From CAYNJG01 sp964397295 (lineage in GTDB: Bacteria; Planctomycetota; Planctomycetia; Pirellulales; Pirellulaceae), in assembly GCA_964397295.1 (NCBI GenBank), contig CAYNJG010000007.1, positions 6,328-70,327 of the forward strand: a DNA stretch of 64,000 nucleotides, in the 5' to 3' direction. The translations under genes and the position numbers were made by a program. Position 1 is the stretch's first letter; each line of letters begins with the position of its first letter. This document shows positions 54,334 through 63,800 of the stretch, one piece after another. The notes under the pieces are model-generated. The model made no database searches and had not been told where the DNA came from. It was given only the letters and a program-made list of their open reading frames with translations.

Positions 54334-55605
54334 CTATTGGGTGATCAGCTGCCAGACGCCGTGAATAGCCATCAGCGATGTCACGATGGAAAACAGCAAG
54401 ATCGCAAAGAGAATGATATTGGTTGCAAGCGAATGTTTGTGTTCGCCCATCAGGTCGCGCCGGTTGCCTAAATAAAGAATGCAACCGACGGTCGCGGGCA
54501 AAATCACCGACTGGAACGCCTGCGAAGCAATCATCACGAAGACTGGCCGGGCCTTGAAAATGGGCACGACCAATCCAAGAAGCGAGATGAGCAGCACCAT
54601 GACTCGGTACTTCGGAAGAGTCATGTCCCGCTTCGACTGGTTGTAGTCGCAAAGGAGCCAAGGCAACATCAGAACATTCGGAAACTGTGAAGAGACTCCA
54701 GCAGCGACAATACCAACCGCGAACAAGGACGTGGCCATTGCACCCACGAGTGGCTCCAGCAGTTCGATCATCTGCGATGCATGGGTTAATACCTCCCCTT
54801 CCGCATGCAAAGCACCCGCCGCCGATGCCATTATCGAGCCGCTAATCACGAACATCATAACGGTCGACACGATCGCGTCGTTTCGTTGATGTTTCATGTC
54901 ATCGATCGTCCACCCGGCTTCTTTGACGAGCGTCGTCCGAATGATAAATAGTCCCGAAAACACCGTTGTGCCAACCATCGAAGCGATGACGAGGTAGGGA
55001 CTTTCTCCCTGGCCAGCCGAAACCTCCGGAAGATTGGGCACCAACCCTTTTAAAACTTCGACCGGTGGCGGCATCATGATGAAAAAGTTAAGCAGAAAGC
55101 ACACAGACATGATGGCCACGATCACGGCTAAGCTGCGTTCGAAGACTTTCGTCTCACCCATCCAAAAAATGAAATAAACCAACGCAACAAAAAACGCGGC
55201 AAAGTAAATCGGAGCGATGCCCCCATCCACCATCGTCTTCGACCATTCAAAACAAACATCGGCGACGATCCCCATCACGCCCATCACACTTCCGCTTACG
55301 CCCGCCGTTAGCGCAGCGATAAAGTAGATTCCGATTGCCGGATGAATGTGTTTGCGGAATGCCTGCAAAGCCGTCTCGCCCGTCACCAACGTGTAGCGGC
55401 TATAGACGCTGATCATAAAGAAGGTCGCTAAACAAGAAGCAACGATCGTCCACAACAAAGACATGCCATAGTTAGCGCCCGCCTTTGCCATCGACGTCAC
55501 GCTACCCGTGCCTATGTTGAAACCCAACAGAAAAATCCCAGGCAAAAACAGGCTCAACGTTTTCGCGAACTTACTGAAAAATGAGGGCGGAGATTCTTCT
55601 TGCAT
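54334..55605 (-). CDS. Nramp-like divalent metal transporter, divergent motifs
   Basis: 423 residues, about eleven membrane segments in the Nramp/LeuT-fold arrangement. The first segment reads FLLGFNIGTGSVTSMAKAG, where canonical Nramp proteins have DPGN; the sixth (SMVGTTVFSGLFIIRTTLVK) lacks the Met-Pro-His. It therefore belongs to the family but has lost the standard Mn/Fe-binding residues, so substrate (Mg, another cation or none) cannot be read from sequence. It lies directly upstream of the metal-dependent isomerase. Confidence 0.85.
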   Translation of the reverse strand: MQEESPPSFFSKFAKTLSLFLPGIFLLGFNIGTGSVTSMAKAGANYGMSLLWTIVASCLATFFMISVYSRYTLVTGETALQAFRKHIHPAIGIYFIAALTAGVSGSVMGVMGIVADVCFEWSKTMVDGGIAPIYFAAFFVALVYFIFWMGETKVFERSLAVIVAIMSVCFLLNFFIMMPPPVEVLKGLVPNLPEVSAGQGESPYLVIASMVGTTVFSGLFIIRTTLVKEAGWTIDDMKHQRNDAIVSTVMMFVISGSIMASAAGALHAEGEVLTHASQMIELLEPLVGAMATSLFAVGIVAAGVSSQFPNVLMLPWLLCDYNQSKRDMTLPKYRVMVLLISLLGLVVPIFKARPVFVMIASQAFQSVILPATVGCILYLGNRRDLMGEHKHSLATNIILFAILLFSIVTSLMAIHGVWQLITQ

Positions 55606-56349
55606 GTTGGTTCAGCTCAAGTCTTGTGTCGTTTAAGTCTAACACTTCGTAGGATTCTGGTCTGGGCGTGTAAGCGCGAAATTGGGACCGCTACAACGCA
55701 CCAGACCATCAGCTCAGTTTTAACCAGGCACCTACCCCGGACCTTATGACTTGATATGAGCGTCTTCGAAGGAACGCACCTTGCGCAGGCAATCGCCGCC
55801 TAACAGGCAGGTGCCGCTCGACGAAGGCGATGGCAATCTCGCGCCGAGCATCGCAGCTCTGCCGGAAGACGCCCACTGGTATCACCATCGATCGAGACCA
55901 AGTCGTAGACCTCGCTGGAAGGTTCGTTGACCATGTAGCAGGATGGACATGTCAACTTTAGAGGTGCGTGTGCGGTTGCATCCTTCGGTACGTTCGCGCA
56001 ATCCGCGCAACGTTGACTCGTTGTACACGTACCAGCAGGGTTTGCTGGTCAGCAGCCTACTATTGTGCTTAAACAACCTTATTCGAAGCCATTTACGGAT
56101 ATCTATTTCACTCCCCGAAACGCTCTATCGGGGCTAGTCGAGTGGACTCGCCGGGTTGGATGGATGGCATCGATTTTGCAACGATGACAGCTGCCGAATA
56201 GTTCGATTTTTTGCGGCAGACCGTGACAGACGTCCGCTTCGTAGGATACGTGTCGTATCTTTCAATGGCTAGCTAATGACTGCATGGCTACGACCAAACC
56301 ATTGCCACGCCGTTTGTTAGCGCAGTTCGATTGGTGCGGGTGAACCAAA
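55606..56349. other. 744-base region without a confident gene
   Basis: The gap between two divergent genes holds only short frames (about 64 codons on each strand near 55880-56140) with no recognisable product. The base composition around 55780-55900 is more GC-rich than the flanks, compatible with a decayed gene, but no family can be named. Confidence 0.4.
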
Positions 56350-57801
56350 ATGAATTATTCCATTAGACGACGGCACGTGCTCATCTTCTTGATCGCACTT
56401 ACACAAGCGATCTGCCTTTGTGTTGGCGTCATGGTGTTTTCATCATGGCTGCGATCATCGATTCGGGAAACAGTGCACGCGCAAGTCTTGGCGGACAACC
56501 TACTCGTTGCTGAACAATTGTCGCGGCTGATTGGAAGGATGAATGTCGCTGACCTGCGCGAAAACGGAGAGTCCTGGTCGGAGCTTCAAGATTCCGTACG
56601 CGCCATCCAGTTGCCGAACGATGGGTTCGTTTGCGTCGTGGATGCTACAAATGGAACGGTATTGTGCCATCCCGATCTTACTGAATCACCGACGCTTCCA
56701 GGTGAAAACCCACAGATGGTTAAGCCGGGGATGGTCAAGCCGGGAATGGTTAAGCCTCCCATGAATAAGCCTCCCATGAATAAGCCTCCCATGGTCAAAC
56801 CGGGCATGAAAAAACCGCCCATGGACTCTGACGATAACACTCAGTCGCATGGCATGATCACGGACTATGGAGGCGAACTTCAGATCATTGCGGCGGCATT
56901 TCTCCCAGATCTAAACGCTCATGTTAACGTGCACCAGAAAGCCTCAGGAATAAAGCGAAACATAAACCGCATTCTACAGACCGCAGTGCCTTTTGGATTG
57001 GCGATCTCGCTTGCTTTGGTTGGTTGCACAACGGCCTTAGTGATTGGAATCATGCGGAATTACGACTACAGGCTCGCGACAATCAACGAGGGCCTAGAAG
57101 ACCTCGTACAGAAAAGAACGCACTCATTGCGAAGAACACGTGATAGCGTAATCTTCGGCTTGGCCAAGTTGGCGGAGTCTCGCGACACGGATACGGGAGA
57201 GCATCTCGATCGCATTCGATTGTATGTGACCATTCTTGCCGGTCAGCTGAGCAAGACAAACCCGGAAATAGACAACAATTACATCGAGAACCTTTCAATC
57301 GCGTCGTCGCTACATGACATCGGAAAGGTTGGCATACCCGATCAGATCTTGCTTAAGCCAGGTCACTTCTCGCCGGAAGAACGCGAGGTCATGAAGAAAC
57401 ATGCAGCCATCGGCGGCGAATGCCTGGAAGCAATTAGTGGGCACCTTGGAGAGGATGATTTTCTTCAGCTCGCGCGCGACATCGCTTATTTTCATCATGA
57501 GAAATGGGACGGATCTGGTTATCCATACGGTGTTGAGGGCAAAGCAATTCCAATCGCGGCGCGTATTGTGGCACTCGCGGACGTGTACGATGCGTTGCGG
57601 TCACGTCGGCCTTATAAAGACCCAATGCCTCACGAAAAAGCGAAGTACATTATCCAACAGGGGCGTGGATCTCATTTCGAGCCAGCGATTGTCGACGCTT
57701 TTGTACAGTGCGAGAGCTACTTTATCGAGGTCTCAGAGCGGTACAACCACATAGATCCTAGTAAGGCTTCGCAACCACAACAGGTTCCGGTTAGTTGCTG
57801 A
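56350..57801 (+). CDS. HD-GYP phosphodiesterase with periplasmic repeat-bearing sensor domain
   Basis: 483 residues. A membrane segment (VLIFLIALTQAICLCVGVMV) and a second near residues 214-236 enclose a periplasmic sensor that resembles a CACHE-type double fold (GFVCVVDATNGTVLCHPD, then GELQIIAAAFLPDLNAHV). In its middle, residues 123-157, are seven tandem five-residue units of the type M-[VNK]-K-P-[GP]. The cytoplasmic HD-GYP domain has ASSLHDIGKVGIPD near 318 and FHHEKWDGSGYPYG near 380, both intact, so c-di-GMP hydrolysis is expected. Monocistronic by position. Confidence 0.92.
   Translation: MNYSIRRRHVLIFLIALTQAICLCVGVMVFSSWLRSSIRETVHAQVLADNLLVAEQLSRLIGRMNVADLRENGESWSELQDSVRAIQLPNDGFVCVVDATNGTVLCHPDLTESPTLPGENPQMVKPGMVKPGMVKPPMNKPPMNKPPMVKPGMKKPPMDSDDNTQSHGMITDYGGELQIIAAAFLPDLNAHVNVHQKASGIKRNINRILQTAVPFGLAISLALVGCTTALVIGIMRNYDYRLATINEGLEDLVQKRTHSLRRTRDSVIFGLAKLAESRDTDTGEHLDRIRLYVTILAGQLSKTNPEIDNNYIENLSIASSLHDIGKVGIPDQILLKPGHFSPEEREVMKKHAAIGGECLEAISGHLGEDDFLQLARDIAYFHHEKWDGSGYPYGVEGKAIPIAARIVALADVYDALRSRRPYKDPMPHEKAKYIIQQGRGSHFEPAIVDAFVQCESYFIEVSERYNHIDPSKASQPQQVPVSC
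56716..56820 (+). repeat. Seven tandem 15-base coding repeats (M-x-K-P-G/P)
   Basis: Units start at ATG every 15 bases from 56716: two MVKPG, MVKPP, two MNKPP, MVKPG and MKKPP. The two MNKPP units are nearly identical in DNA, a sign of recent slippage. They lie in the periplasmic part of the HD-GYP protein. Confidence 0.95.
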
Positions 57802-57887
57802 TTGCCTCGAACCAACCGAGACTAGAAGAAAGAATGGAAATGAACGATCCATTCAGGTCCACTAAGTAAGCTGTCACCAAATCAACA

Positions 57888-57927
57888 AACGGACGTCGCG
57901 CCCTCGAAGATAGCGCGACAGTCCGTT
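57888..57927. terminator. Strong bidirectional hairpin between HD-GYP and DUF1559 genes
   Basis: AACGGACGTCGCGC (57888-57901) pairs with GCGCGAC-A-GTCCGTT (57913-57927): fourteen base pairs with one bulged A and an 11-base loop. It sits between two converging genes; on the minus strand a T-rich stretch follows, fitting termination of the DUF1559 gene. Confidence 0.75.
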
Positions 57928-57948
57928 GCTGACTTAATAGCCTTTACT

Positions 57949-58857
57949 CTACAGCTCATCCGCCGAAAAGATTTCGCCACCATTGATCGATGCGAGTCCG
58001 CGGAAAACAACTTCGTCCACTCCATCGCTGAGAAAACGCGTTGAACCATCGGCAAAGACAATGTTGATTCCGCCCGGATGGAAACTTCGGAACGTTTCCA
58101 GTGACTCGTCATCATGGTTTGGTGGTGAGTCGACAGTCCCTACGATTCTCGCAAATGGCTCAGGAACGCCCGCAACAACACCGACCCAGGAAACAGTTCC
58201 GAATTCACTCGTGCGTTCGGCAACAATAAAAGTCTTACTGGATCCGTCGGTCATCTTCCGGAAGGCGGTCTTACTGTTGACAAAGAAAGTACCGTCACCC
58301 TTCAGCGGGCTTAATCGCGGGTCGGGACGATTTGCCAGGCTACCAAACACACCCGAGTAGTTACTTCGAGACACCGTAAGCAAACCGCGAGTATCCGTAC
58401 CACTCTCCCGAGCGCTGCTTCCTCCACCTCCCACAGGTGATACTTCGTCGCCGAGTTCACGCAACTCTAGCGAGCCATCGGAAGGACATATGTATCCCGG
58501 AATCACTTGTTGAACGACCGCTTCGTGTTCGGTAGCACCTACGAAATTCCGCTGGTTGATTTGTGAGTGAACACTGTCTTCCTCCATAAAAGGCAAGATG
58601 AATGCAGACCATCCCCAACCGGGATTCGACAACGCGTCACGGCTGTCTTCCGTTGTCCAGCCGGGAGGAAAAATCTGGTTGGCACTCTCGTAGTTCAACG
58701 TCGCTAGGCCCACCTGACGAATGTTATTGGCACAGCTAATCCGGCGAGCTGCTTCCCTCGCCGCTTGAACGGCAGGCAAAAGAAGAGTTATTAGCATCGC
58801 GATAATCGCAATGACGACAAGCAGTTCGACAAGGGTAAAAGCTGTTCTGGATTTCAT
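57949..58857 (-). CDS. DUF1559 pilin-like protein
   Basis: 302 residues from the ATG at 58857 (MKSRTAFTLVELLVVIAII); the frame is open to 59007 without conserved sequence. The prepilin helix has Glu at +5, followed by LLLPAVQAAREAARRISC, the commonest form in planctomycetes, and the C-terminal H-X9-DG motif (FHPGGINIVFADGSTRFL). Presumed surface or pseudopilus-like protein processed by a prepilin peptidase. Monocistronic with a strong terminator downstream. Confidence 0.93.
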   Translation of the reverse strand: MKSRTAFTLVELLVVIAIIAMLITLLLPAVQAAREAARRISCANNIRQVGLATLNYESANQIFPPGWTTEDSRDALSNPGWGWSAFILPFMEEDSVHSQINQRNFVGATEHEAVVQQVIPGYICPSDGSLELRELGDEVSPVGGGGSSARESGTDTRGLLTVSRSNYSGVFGSLANRPDPRLSPLKGDGTFFVNSKTAFRKMTDGSSKTFIVAERTSEFGTVSWVGVVAGVPEPFARIVGTVDSPPNHDDESLETFRSFHPGGINIVFADGSTRFLSDGVDEVVFRGLASINGGEIFSADEL

Positions 58858-59162
58858 CTCATTCACCATTTGAGGCAGTAATCTTGCAATGGGCATTGCA
58901 CGCAAGTGAATCGCCGCAAGCGTCGGCCCTGACGTCTGGCAATTTAGACGAAGAAACGCCAACATTCTTACTTCGAATTTCAGAATCCTGGTCAAAGTAG
59001 CAAGCAAGCTATACTTAGACGAAAAACGCGGCGTTTTAGACTATCTCGCACGTTCGGAGTCTCTTTCACGCGGATTCCACCCAGACCTGCTACCTGCACC
59101 AAGAATCTCAATCGCTTGCGCGTTTTGATGTTGCACGCGTCCCACTGCGAGCAAACTCAACG
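58858..59162. other. 305-base spacer without a gene
   Basis: Between two minus-strand genes; it should contain the promoter of the DUF1559 gene. No clear promoter or hairpin was identified by eye. Confidence 0.4.
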
Positions 59163-61460
59163 CTAAGTAGTATTCTGCGTCCCGCCCAGCTTAAACTGCT
59201 CCAAAGTGACTGGTCGATACCGATCGTCTCCCTCGACTATCTCAATGAGCTGATCAACGGGAACGTCGCGAAAGACTTGGGTCTTCACCGTCGTCGGCCA
59301 GTAGATTTCAAGCTTGAGGATAGTGGTGGCTGTCCCAAGGCCGATTGTCTGTCGGAGCGGGTTGCAACCGAAGCTTCCGCCACTGTTTACGTGGCGATAA
59401 ACCGATCGATGTTTGCCCCCTTCCTCAATATCTGCGCGGATGCGTGCACCGATTGCACAACGGTTGGTCTCAACTCCAGTTAGCTTGATTGCCAACCAAT
59501 GATTCTTGAAACCGGGATTTTCGTAAAGAGCATCGCCGTATTCGTCACCACGATATGCGCCACCCATTTGCTGAAAAACATCAGCATCGCCATCGTTGTC
59601 CAGATCAGCAAAAGCTAAACCATGCCCCTTTTGAAGATGACCAAATCCACCATTGATGGTGACATTGTCGAATCGCTTTCCTCCTTGGTTTACGAACATG
59701 AGATTGGGCAGCAGACTCTGATACTCTGGATCACCTGTGCCAAGATAGAAGTCGAGATATCCATCGTTGTTGAGGTCCCCGAAATTGGAACCCATCGGCA
59801 ATACTGGCTCGCTCAATCCGGCGCTAGCGGCAATCTCGTTGAATCCGCCACGGCCATCGCCGCGGTAGAGACAGCTCTGTTCGTAGGGAGCTTCGATGCC
59901 CAAGCTTCGGGCGCAAACGACACTCGTGGATCCTGTATAGCCGCTCGCGTAGATATCGAGAACTCCATCATTGTTGAAGTCCCAGAACCAAACCGGAAAG
60001 CTACTGCTGGGTCTCGTCACACCGAGCGATATGGCGACATCCGTGAATGATCCATCGCCATTGTTTTTGTAGAGTCGGTTCGGACCAGAATAGTTCGAAA
60101 CATATAGGTCGGGCCAGCGATCGTTGTTGTAGTCTCCCCAAACCGCTCCTTTGGTGTAAGCGAGATTCTCTACGCCAGCCGCTGCAGCAACGTCAGTAAA
60201 GGTTCCATCTCCATTGTTTTTAAATAGCTGGCTGGGAGCTCGTAATCCGTCGGTGTGTTCGTTTCCGACAAACAAATCGAGGTCACCGTCCTGATCAAAA
60301 TCTGCCCAGGATGCGGTCTGTGTTGGGAAGTGAACGTCACCAATTCCGGCAGCGAAAGTTACGTCGGTGAACGTACCGTCGCCGTTGTTCTGCAACAGTG
60401 AGTTGGGATGTTCAAGACTGCCGAGCCAAGCACCGCGCAGCACCAGAATATCCGTATCGCCGTCATTGTCGTAGTCGGCCTGAACCATGTTGAGACCACC
60501 AAATAGGCCGGTGAGGCCGGCTTCTTTCGTCCGCTCGGTGAACGTCCCATCGCCCTCGTTCCGGTAGTATCGCAACTGCCCCTTGGGATCCCAGGTTGAG
60601 GTAATAATGTCGAGGTGAAAGTCGTTGTCGAAATCGTCAACGATTGCACCGCCGCAAAGGTTGAAGGAATTCACGTTCAGTCCTGCGGCGATGTTCGTGA
60701 ATCGGGGAAATTGGACTTCCGAGGCAAACACCTTAGGCGGCACTCGGTGTCGCTCTGGCACGCCGTCGGAATAAGCGTCCAAAGTCATGTGCGCAATGTT
60801 TAGAAGCCACCGAGACGGAAAGTAGATGCTTGGATCTCGCTCGCCGCTGTCGAGAACCTTGGAGAGGTAACTAATTGCATTTTTGGACCCTTCCTGCTGC
60901 GAATGCAGGCCTCCGTTGCGAATCGGCACGATACAACTTTCCGGCGTATTGTGCAGGCAACAATTCTGAGTCTCTCCGAGTCGCATGTAGGCAATGCCAA
61001 GGCGAAAACGGGTGTAGTTCAAAGCACGCGTATTGGCTCCCGCTTGTTTCGTCAGCGCGAGCGCCTGCTTAAGGTGCGCGATGGCCAGGCGCAGGTTCCC
61101 GTGCTTGAGCTCGGCCTCGCCAATCCTCAGGTTAAGGCGAAACAGTTCGACGGAGTCAGTCGATTCGCTTGCAGTCGCGAACGCTTGCCGCAGGTTATCT
61201 AACTCAGCCGTACCGAGATAGAGATGATTCTCCCCCGATTGTTCGGCAAGTTGTGACAACATCTTGACCATGCGGATGTGCCCAGGTGCCAGAGGCTCGT
61301 TCCGCACAGACAGGACGTCAGCGTCCGCGGCGACACCCTTTTCGTCCGACGACGTTGGTTGGGATCGCCCACAGCCGAAAATAAGGAGTAAAAACGTAGC
61401 CGTAGCGCAGAAAGCCCTCGGGAAAAGTGTCGTTGAACGACACTGGAACAATTCTTTCAT
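59163..61460 (-). CDS. FG-GAP/VCBS and ASPIC/UnbV (CRTAC1-like) lipoprotein
   Basis: 765 residues. Lipobox LIFGC with Cys30. A TPR-like helical section (about 60-170, e.g. LRLAIAHLKQALALTKQAG) is followed by a seven-bladed-type array of FG-GAP/VCBS repeats (about 255-640) with calcium loops such as DYDNDGDTDILVL, DFDQDGDLDLFVG and DFNNDGVLDIYA. The C-terminal ASPIC/UnbV domain (GVETNRCAIGARI, then SGGSFGCNPLRQTIGLG) completes the CRTAC1-like architecture. Extracellular face of the outer membrane or periplasm; role unknown. Confidence 0.92.
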   Translation of the reverse strand: MKELFQCRSTTLFPRAFCATATFLLLIFGCGRSQPTSSDEKGVAADADVLSVRNEPLAPGHIRMVKMLSQLAEQSGENHLYLGTAELDNLRQAFATASESTDSVELFRLNLRIGEAELKHGNLRLAIAHLKQALALTKQAGANTRALNYTRFRLGIAYMRLGETQNCCLHNTPESCIVPIRNGGLHSQQEGSKNAISYLSKVLDSGERDPSIYFPSRWLLNIAHMTLDAYSDGVPERHRVPPKVFASEVQFPRFTNIAAGLNVNSFNLCGGAIVDDFDNDFHLDIITSTWDPKGQLRYYRNEGDGTFTERTKEAGLTGLFGGLNMVQADYDNDGDTDILVLRGAWLGSLEHPNSLLQNNGDGTFTDVTFAAGIGDVHFPTQTASWADFDQDGDLDLFVGNEHTDGLRAPSQLFKNNGDGTFTDVAAAAGVENLAYTKGAVWGDYNNDRWPDLYVSNYSGPNRLYKNNGDGSFTDVAISLGVTRPSSSFPVWFWDFNNDGVLDIYASGYTGSTSVVCARSLGIEAPYEQSCLYRGDGRGGFNEIAASAGLSEPVLPMGSNFGDLNNDGYLDFYLGTGDPEYQSLLPNLMFVNQGGKRFDNVTINGGFGHLQKGHGLAFADLDNDGDADVFQQMGGAYRGDEYGDALYENPGFKNHWLAIKLTGVETNRCAIGARIRADIEEGGKHRSVYRHVNSGGSFGCNPLRQTIGLGTATTILKLEIYWPTTVKTQVFRDVPVDQLIEIVEGDDRYRPVTLEQFKLGGTQNTT

Positions 61461-62066
61461 TGGGGCCTAAACTAGACGCGCGAGTGCGCGGCGTACGAAA
61501 GCAACTGACGAGACGATTGGTGAGCCGACACATTGGTCTGTGCGAAGTGCCCCGTTAAGCAGCAGCTCAGGCAAACACGGTGTGACTGAACGTTTGATCA
61601 TGCACCAGAAATGAAACGATGCATAGGCCAACTGTGATTTTCTCTTAGGTCCGTCAAGACTTCGAAGCAGCATGGGCGTGCTTTGTGTGTGACTGTACAA
61701 TAACGATACACCGAGACAGAACTTGCTGCTGTGGCCCAGAGTGGCGGTTGCGAAGCTGATCAATGAGTTCCATTGCAACAACCCTTGCCACCCACAACCG
61801 ATCCGTCAACGATGTCCTTGCTGTCTCGGCAAGTAACTAGCCTAGCTCCTCAACGGGCTGTCGCGCCCTCTCTGCACGTTCACAGCCCTTCGCCGCTTTA
61901 CTTACCAAAGCCAAAAAAGCATGCCGGTGGATTCGGCCGATGCTGCGGAAAATGTCTACTTTACGGATGTGGATGCCAGCCGAATTCGATCTCGAAACCA
62001 GCTGGTCGTGACGACTTCTAAGAAGTTCTTTTCGCAATTCCGATGTCCGTCAAAAGGATACGATAG
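61461..62066. other. 606-base region without a confident gene
   Basis: Divergent promoter region between the UnbV lipoprotein and the sulfatase. It holds several overlapping short frames on both strands, none with a recognisable product or good start. Confidence 0.4.
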
Positions 62067-63686
62067 ATGCGAACAGCTTTTTCGTCAGCCGAAGCTACGC
62101 TCGCCAGAGCGGAGTGCCCAACCTACAAACAAACGGATCGAACATTGAATCAGAAGAGATATACAATCGGGCTGATGCTGGTCATCGGACTTTCGCTGGC
62201 ATGCACGGCGCGGCAACTCAATGCCCAAGACCCAAAGCCTCAACGACCCAACATCGTTTACATCCTCGCGGACGATCTTGGCTACGGCGATGTCCAGTGC
62301 CTGAATCCGCAGCGTGGCAAGATCAAGACTCCCGCGATGGACAAACTGGCAGCACAAGGCATGGTCTTTACTGACGCTCATTCGAGTTCGTCCGTGTGCA
62401 CGCCAACGCGATATGGCATCCTAACCGGGCGATACAACTGGCGAACCACGCTGCAGAGATCCGTGCTGCGGGGCTACAGCCGGCCATTGATCGACCAGCG
62501 CCGCGTCACGGTCGCGGACTTCCTGAAAGATCAGGGTTACAACACCGCCGCCATCGGCAAGTGGCATTTGGGAATGAAGCTGCCGACCGGTGACGGCAAG
62601 CCTGCTTCCAAGAACGGAGACAATGTCGTTTGGAAGGGACAGATCAATGACAGCCCTGTTCACCACGGCTTCGACTACTTCTTCGGCATCTCAGCGTCAT
62701 TAGACATGCCGCCGTATATCTACATCGAGAACGATCGCTTTGTCGGCGAGTGCACGGTGAAAAAGAGCTTTTGGAAGAACCGCATTGGCCACGCCCATGC
62801 CGATTTTGAAGCTGTCGACGTCTTGCCAATGATCGGGCGCAAGACGATTGAATTCATAGAAAAGCAGACAGCCGACAAGCCGTTCTTCGCTTATGTACCG
62901 CTGACATCCCCGCACTCGCCGATTTCCGTGGCTAAGGATTGGCAGGGGAAGAGCGAAATCGGAGAATACGGTGACTTCGTTATGCAAACCGACCATGTGA
63001 TCGGTGAAATTGCCGCCGCCATCGACGCTGCGGGCCTCGGAGAAAATACGCTGCTGGTCGTCACCAGCGATAACGGTTGTTCGGCGAATTCTTCGAATGC
63101 GGAACTGGTCCAGTCAAAGGGGCATCATTCGAGCGCCCAGTATCGTGGCTTCAAGTCGGATTTGTGGGAAGGCGGTCACCGCGTTCCCTTTATCGTTCGC
63201 TGGCCGAAGGTGGTTGAAGCGGGCACGGAATGTGGTCAAACGATCTGCTTGACCGATTTGACGGCGACATGTTCAGATGTGCTCGGTGCTTCGTATCCGG
63301 AAACGCAAGCCGTCGACAGTGTTAGCTTTCTGCCGGCGTTGAAGCAAAAGCCGATTGTATCGACTCGAAACGGAGTGGTACATCACTCGATCCGAGGCCA
63401 CTTTTCGTATCGCCACGGCAAGTGGAAGCTTTTGCTTGCTAAAGGATCCGGCGGTTGGTCGTCTCCGACAGAAGATGAGGCGTCTAAAGACGATCCGATC
63501 GCGCAGTTGTACGACATGGAGAACGATCCGGAAGAGAAAGACAATGTGTACGCGAGTCGTCCGGAAGTTGCCGCGAAACTGCTAAAACTGTTGCAGGCCG
63601 ATATTGCTCGGGGACGCAGTACCGAAGGAGCCACGACGAGCAACGACGTGGATCAAATCAAACTTTGGAAATCAGGAGCGAAGTAG
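62067..63686 (+). CDS. Exported arylsulfatase family protein
   Basis: 539 residues from the ATG at 62067, which has AAAGGA eight bases upstream. The hydrophobic signal core begins only near residue 34 (IGLMLVIGLSLACTARQLNA), so a TTG at 62145 giving a normal n-region is an alternative. Sulfatase signatures: PNIVYILADDLGYGD, the formylglycine motif CTPTR at residue 111 followed by YGILTGRY, and GKWHLGM. The Cys-type site needs FGly maturation. Substrate unknown; planctomycete sulfatases act on algal polysaccharides. Another sulfatase follows. Confidence 0.93.
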   Translation: MRTAFSSAEATLARAECPTYKQTDRTLNQKRYTIGLMLVIGLSLACTARQLNAQDPKPQRPNIVYILADDLGYGDVQCLNPQRGKIKTPAMDKLAAQGMVFTDAHSSSSVCTPTRYGILTGRYNWRTTLQRSVLRGYSRPLIDQRRVTVADFLKDQGYNTAAIGKWHLGMKLPTGDGKPASKNGDNVVWKGQINDSPVHHGFDYFFGISASLDMPPYIYIENDRFVGECTVKKSFWKNRIGHAHADFEAVDVLPMIGRKTIEFIEKQTADKPFFAYVPLTSPHSPISVAKDWQGKSEIGEYGDFVMQTDHVIGEIAAAIDAAGLGENTLLVVTSDNGCSANSSNAELVQSKGHHSSAQYRGFKSDLWEGGHRVPFIVRWPKVVEAGTECGQTICLTDLTATCSDVLGASYPETQAVDSVSFLPALKQKPIVSTRNGVVHHSIRGHFSYRHGKWKLLLAKGSGGWSSPTEDEASKDDPIAQLYDMENDPEEKDNVYASRPEVAAKLLKLLQADIARGRSTEGATTSNDVDQIKLWKSGAK

Positions 63687-63800
63687 GAGTGGCATAGGCT
63701 CTAGCCTGTGGAGAATTCTACTTTTGCTGAATCTAGTTTGAATGCGCCCAAGCGACAGGATGGATTGCGCCCACAAATCACCATACCAACGAGAGAAACC

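Noticed and set aside
54320..54661. N-terminal extension of the mannose-6-phosphate isomerase
   Set aside because: It lies out of frame inside the Nramp-like gene; the conserved isomerase sequence begins just after the GTG at 54319.
55606..56349. Decayed insertion sequence or pseudogene
   Set aside because: No terminal repeats, transposase motifs or named family could be recognised; only short unlinked frames are present.
56716..56820. Possible CRISPR-like array
   Set aside because: The units are 15 bases, directly adjacent with no spacers, and in frame within a gene.
56586..56840. Minus-strand frame with Gly-Leu-rich repeats opposite the HD-GYP repeat
   Set aside because: It is the mirror of the 15-base coding repeat; the plus strand has the intact HD-GYP protein.
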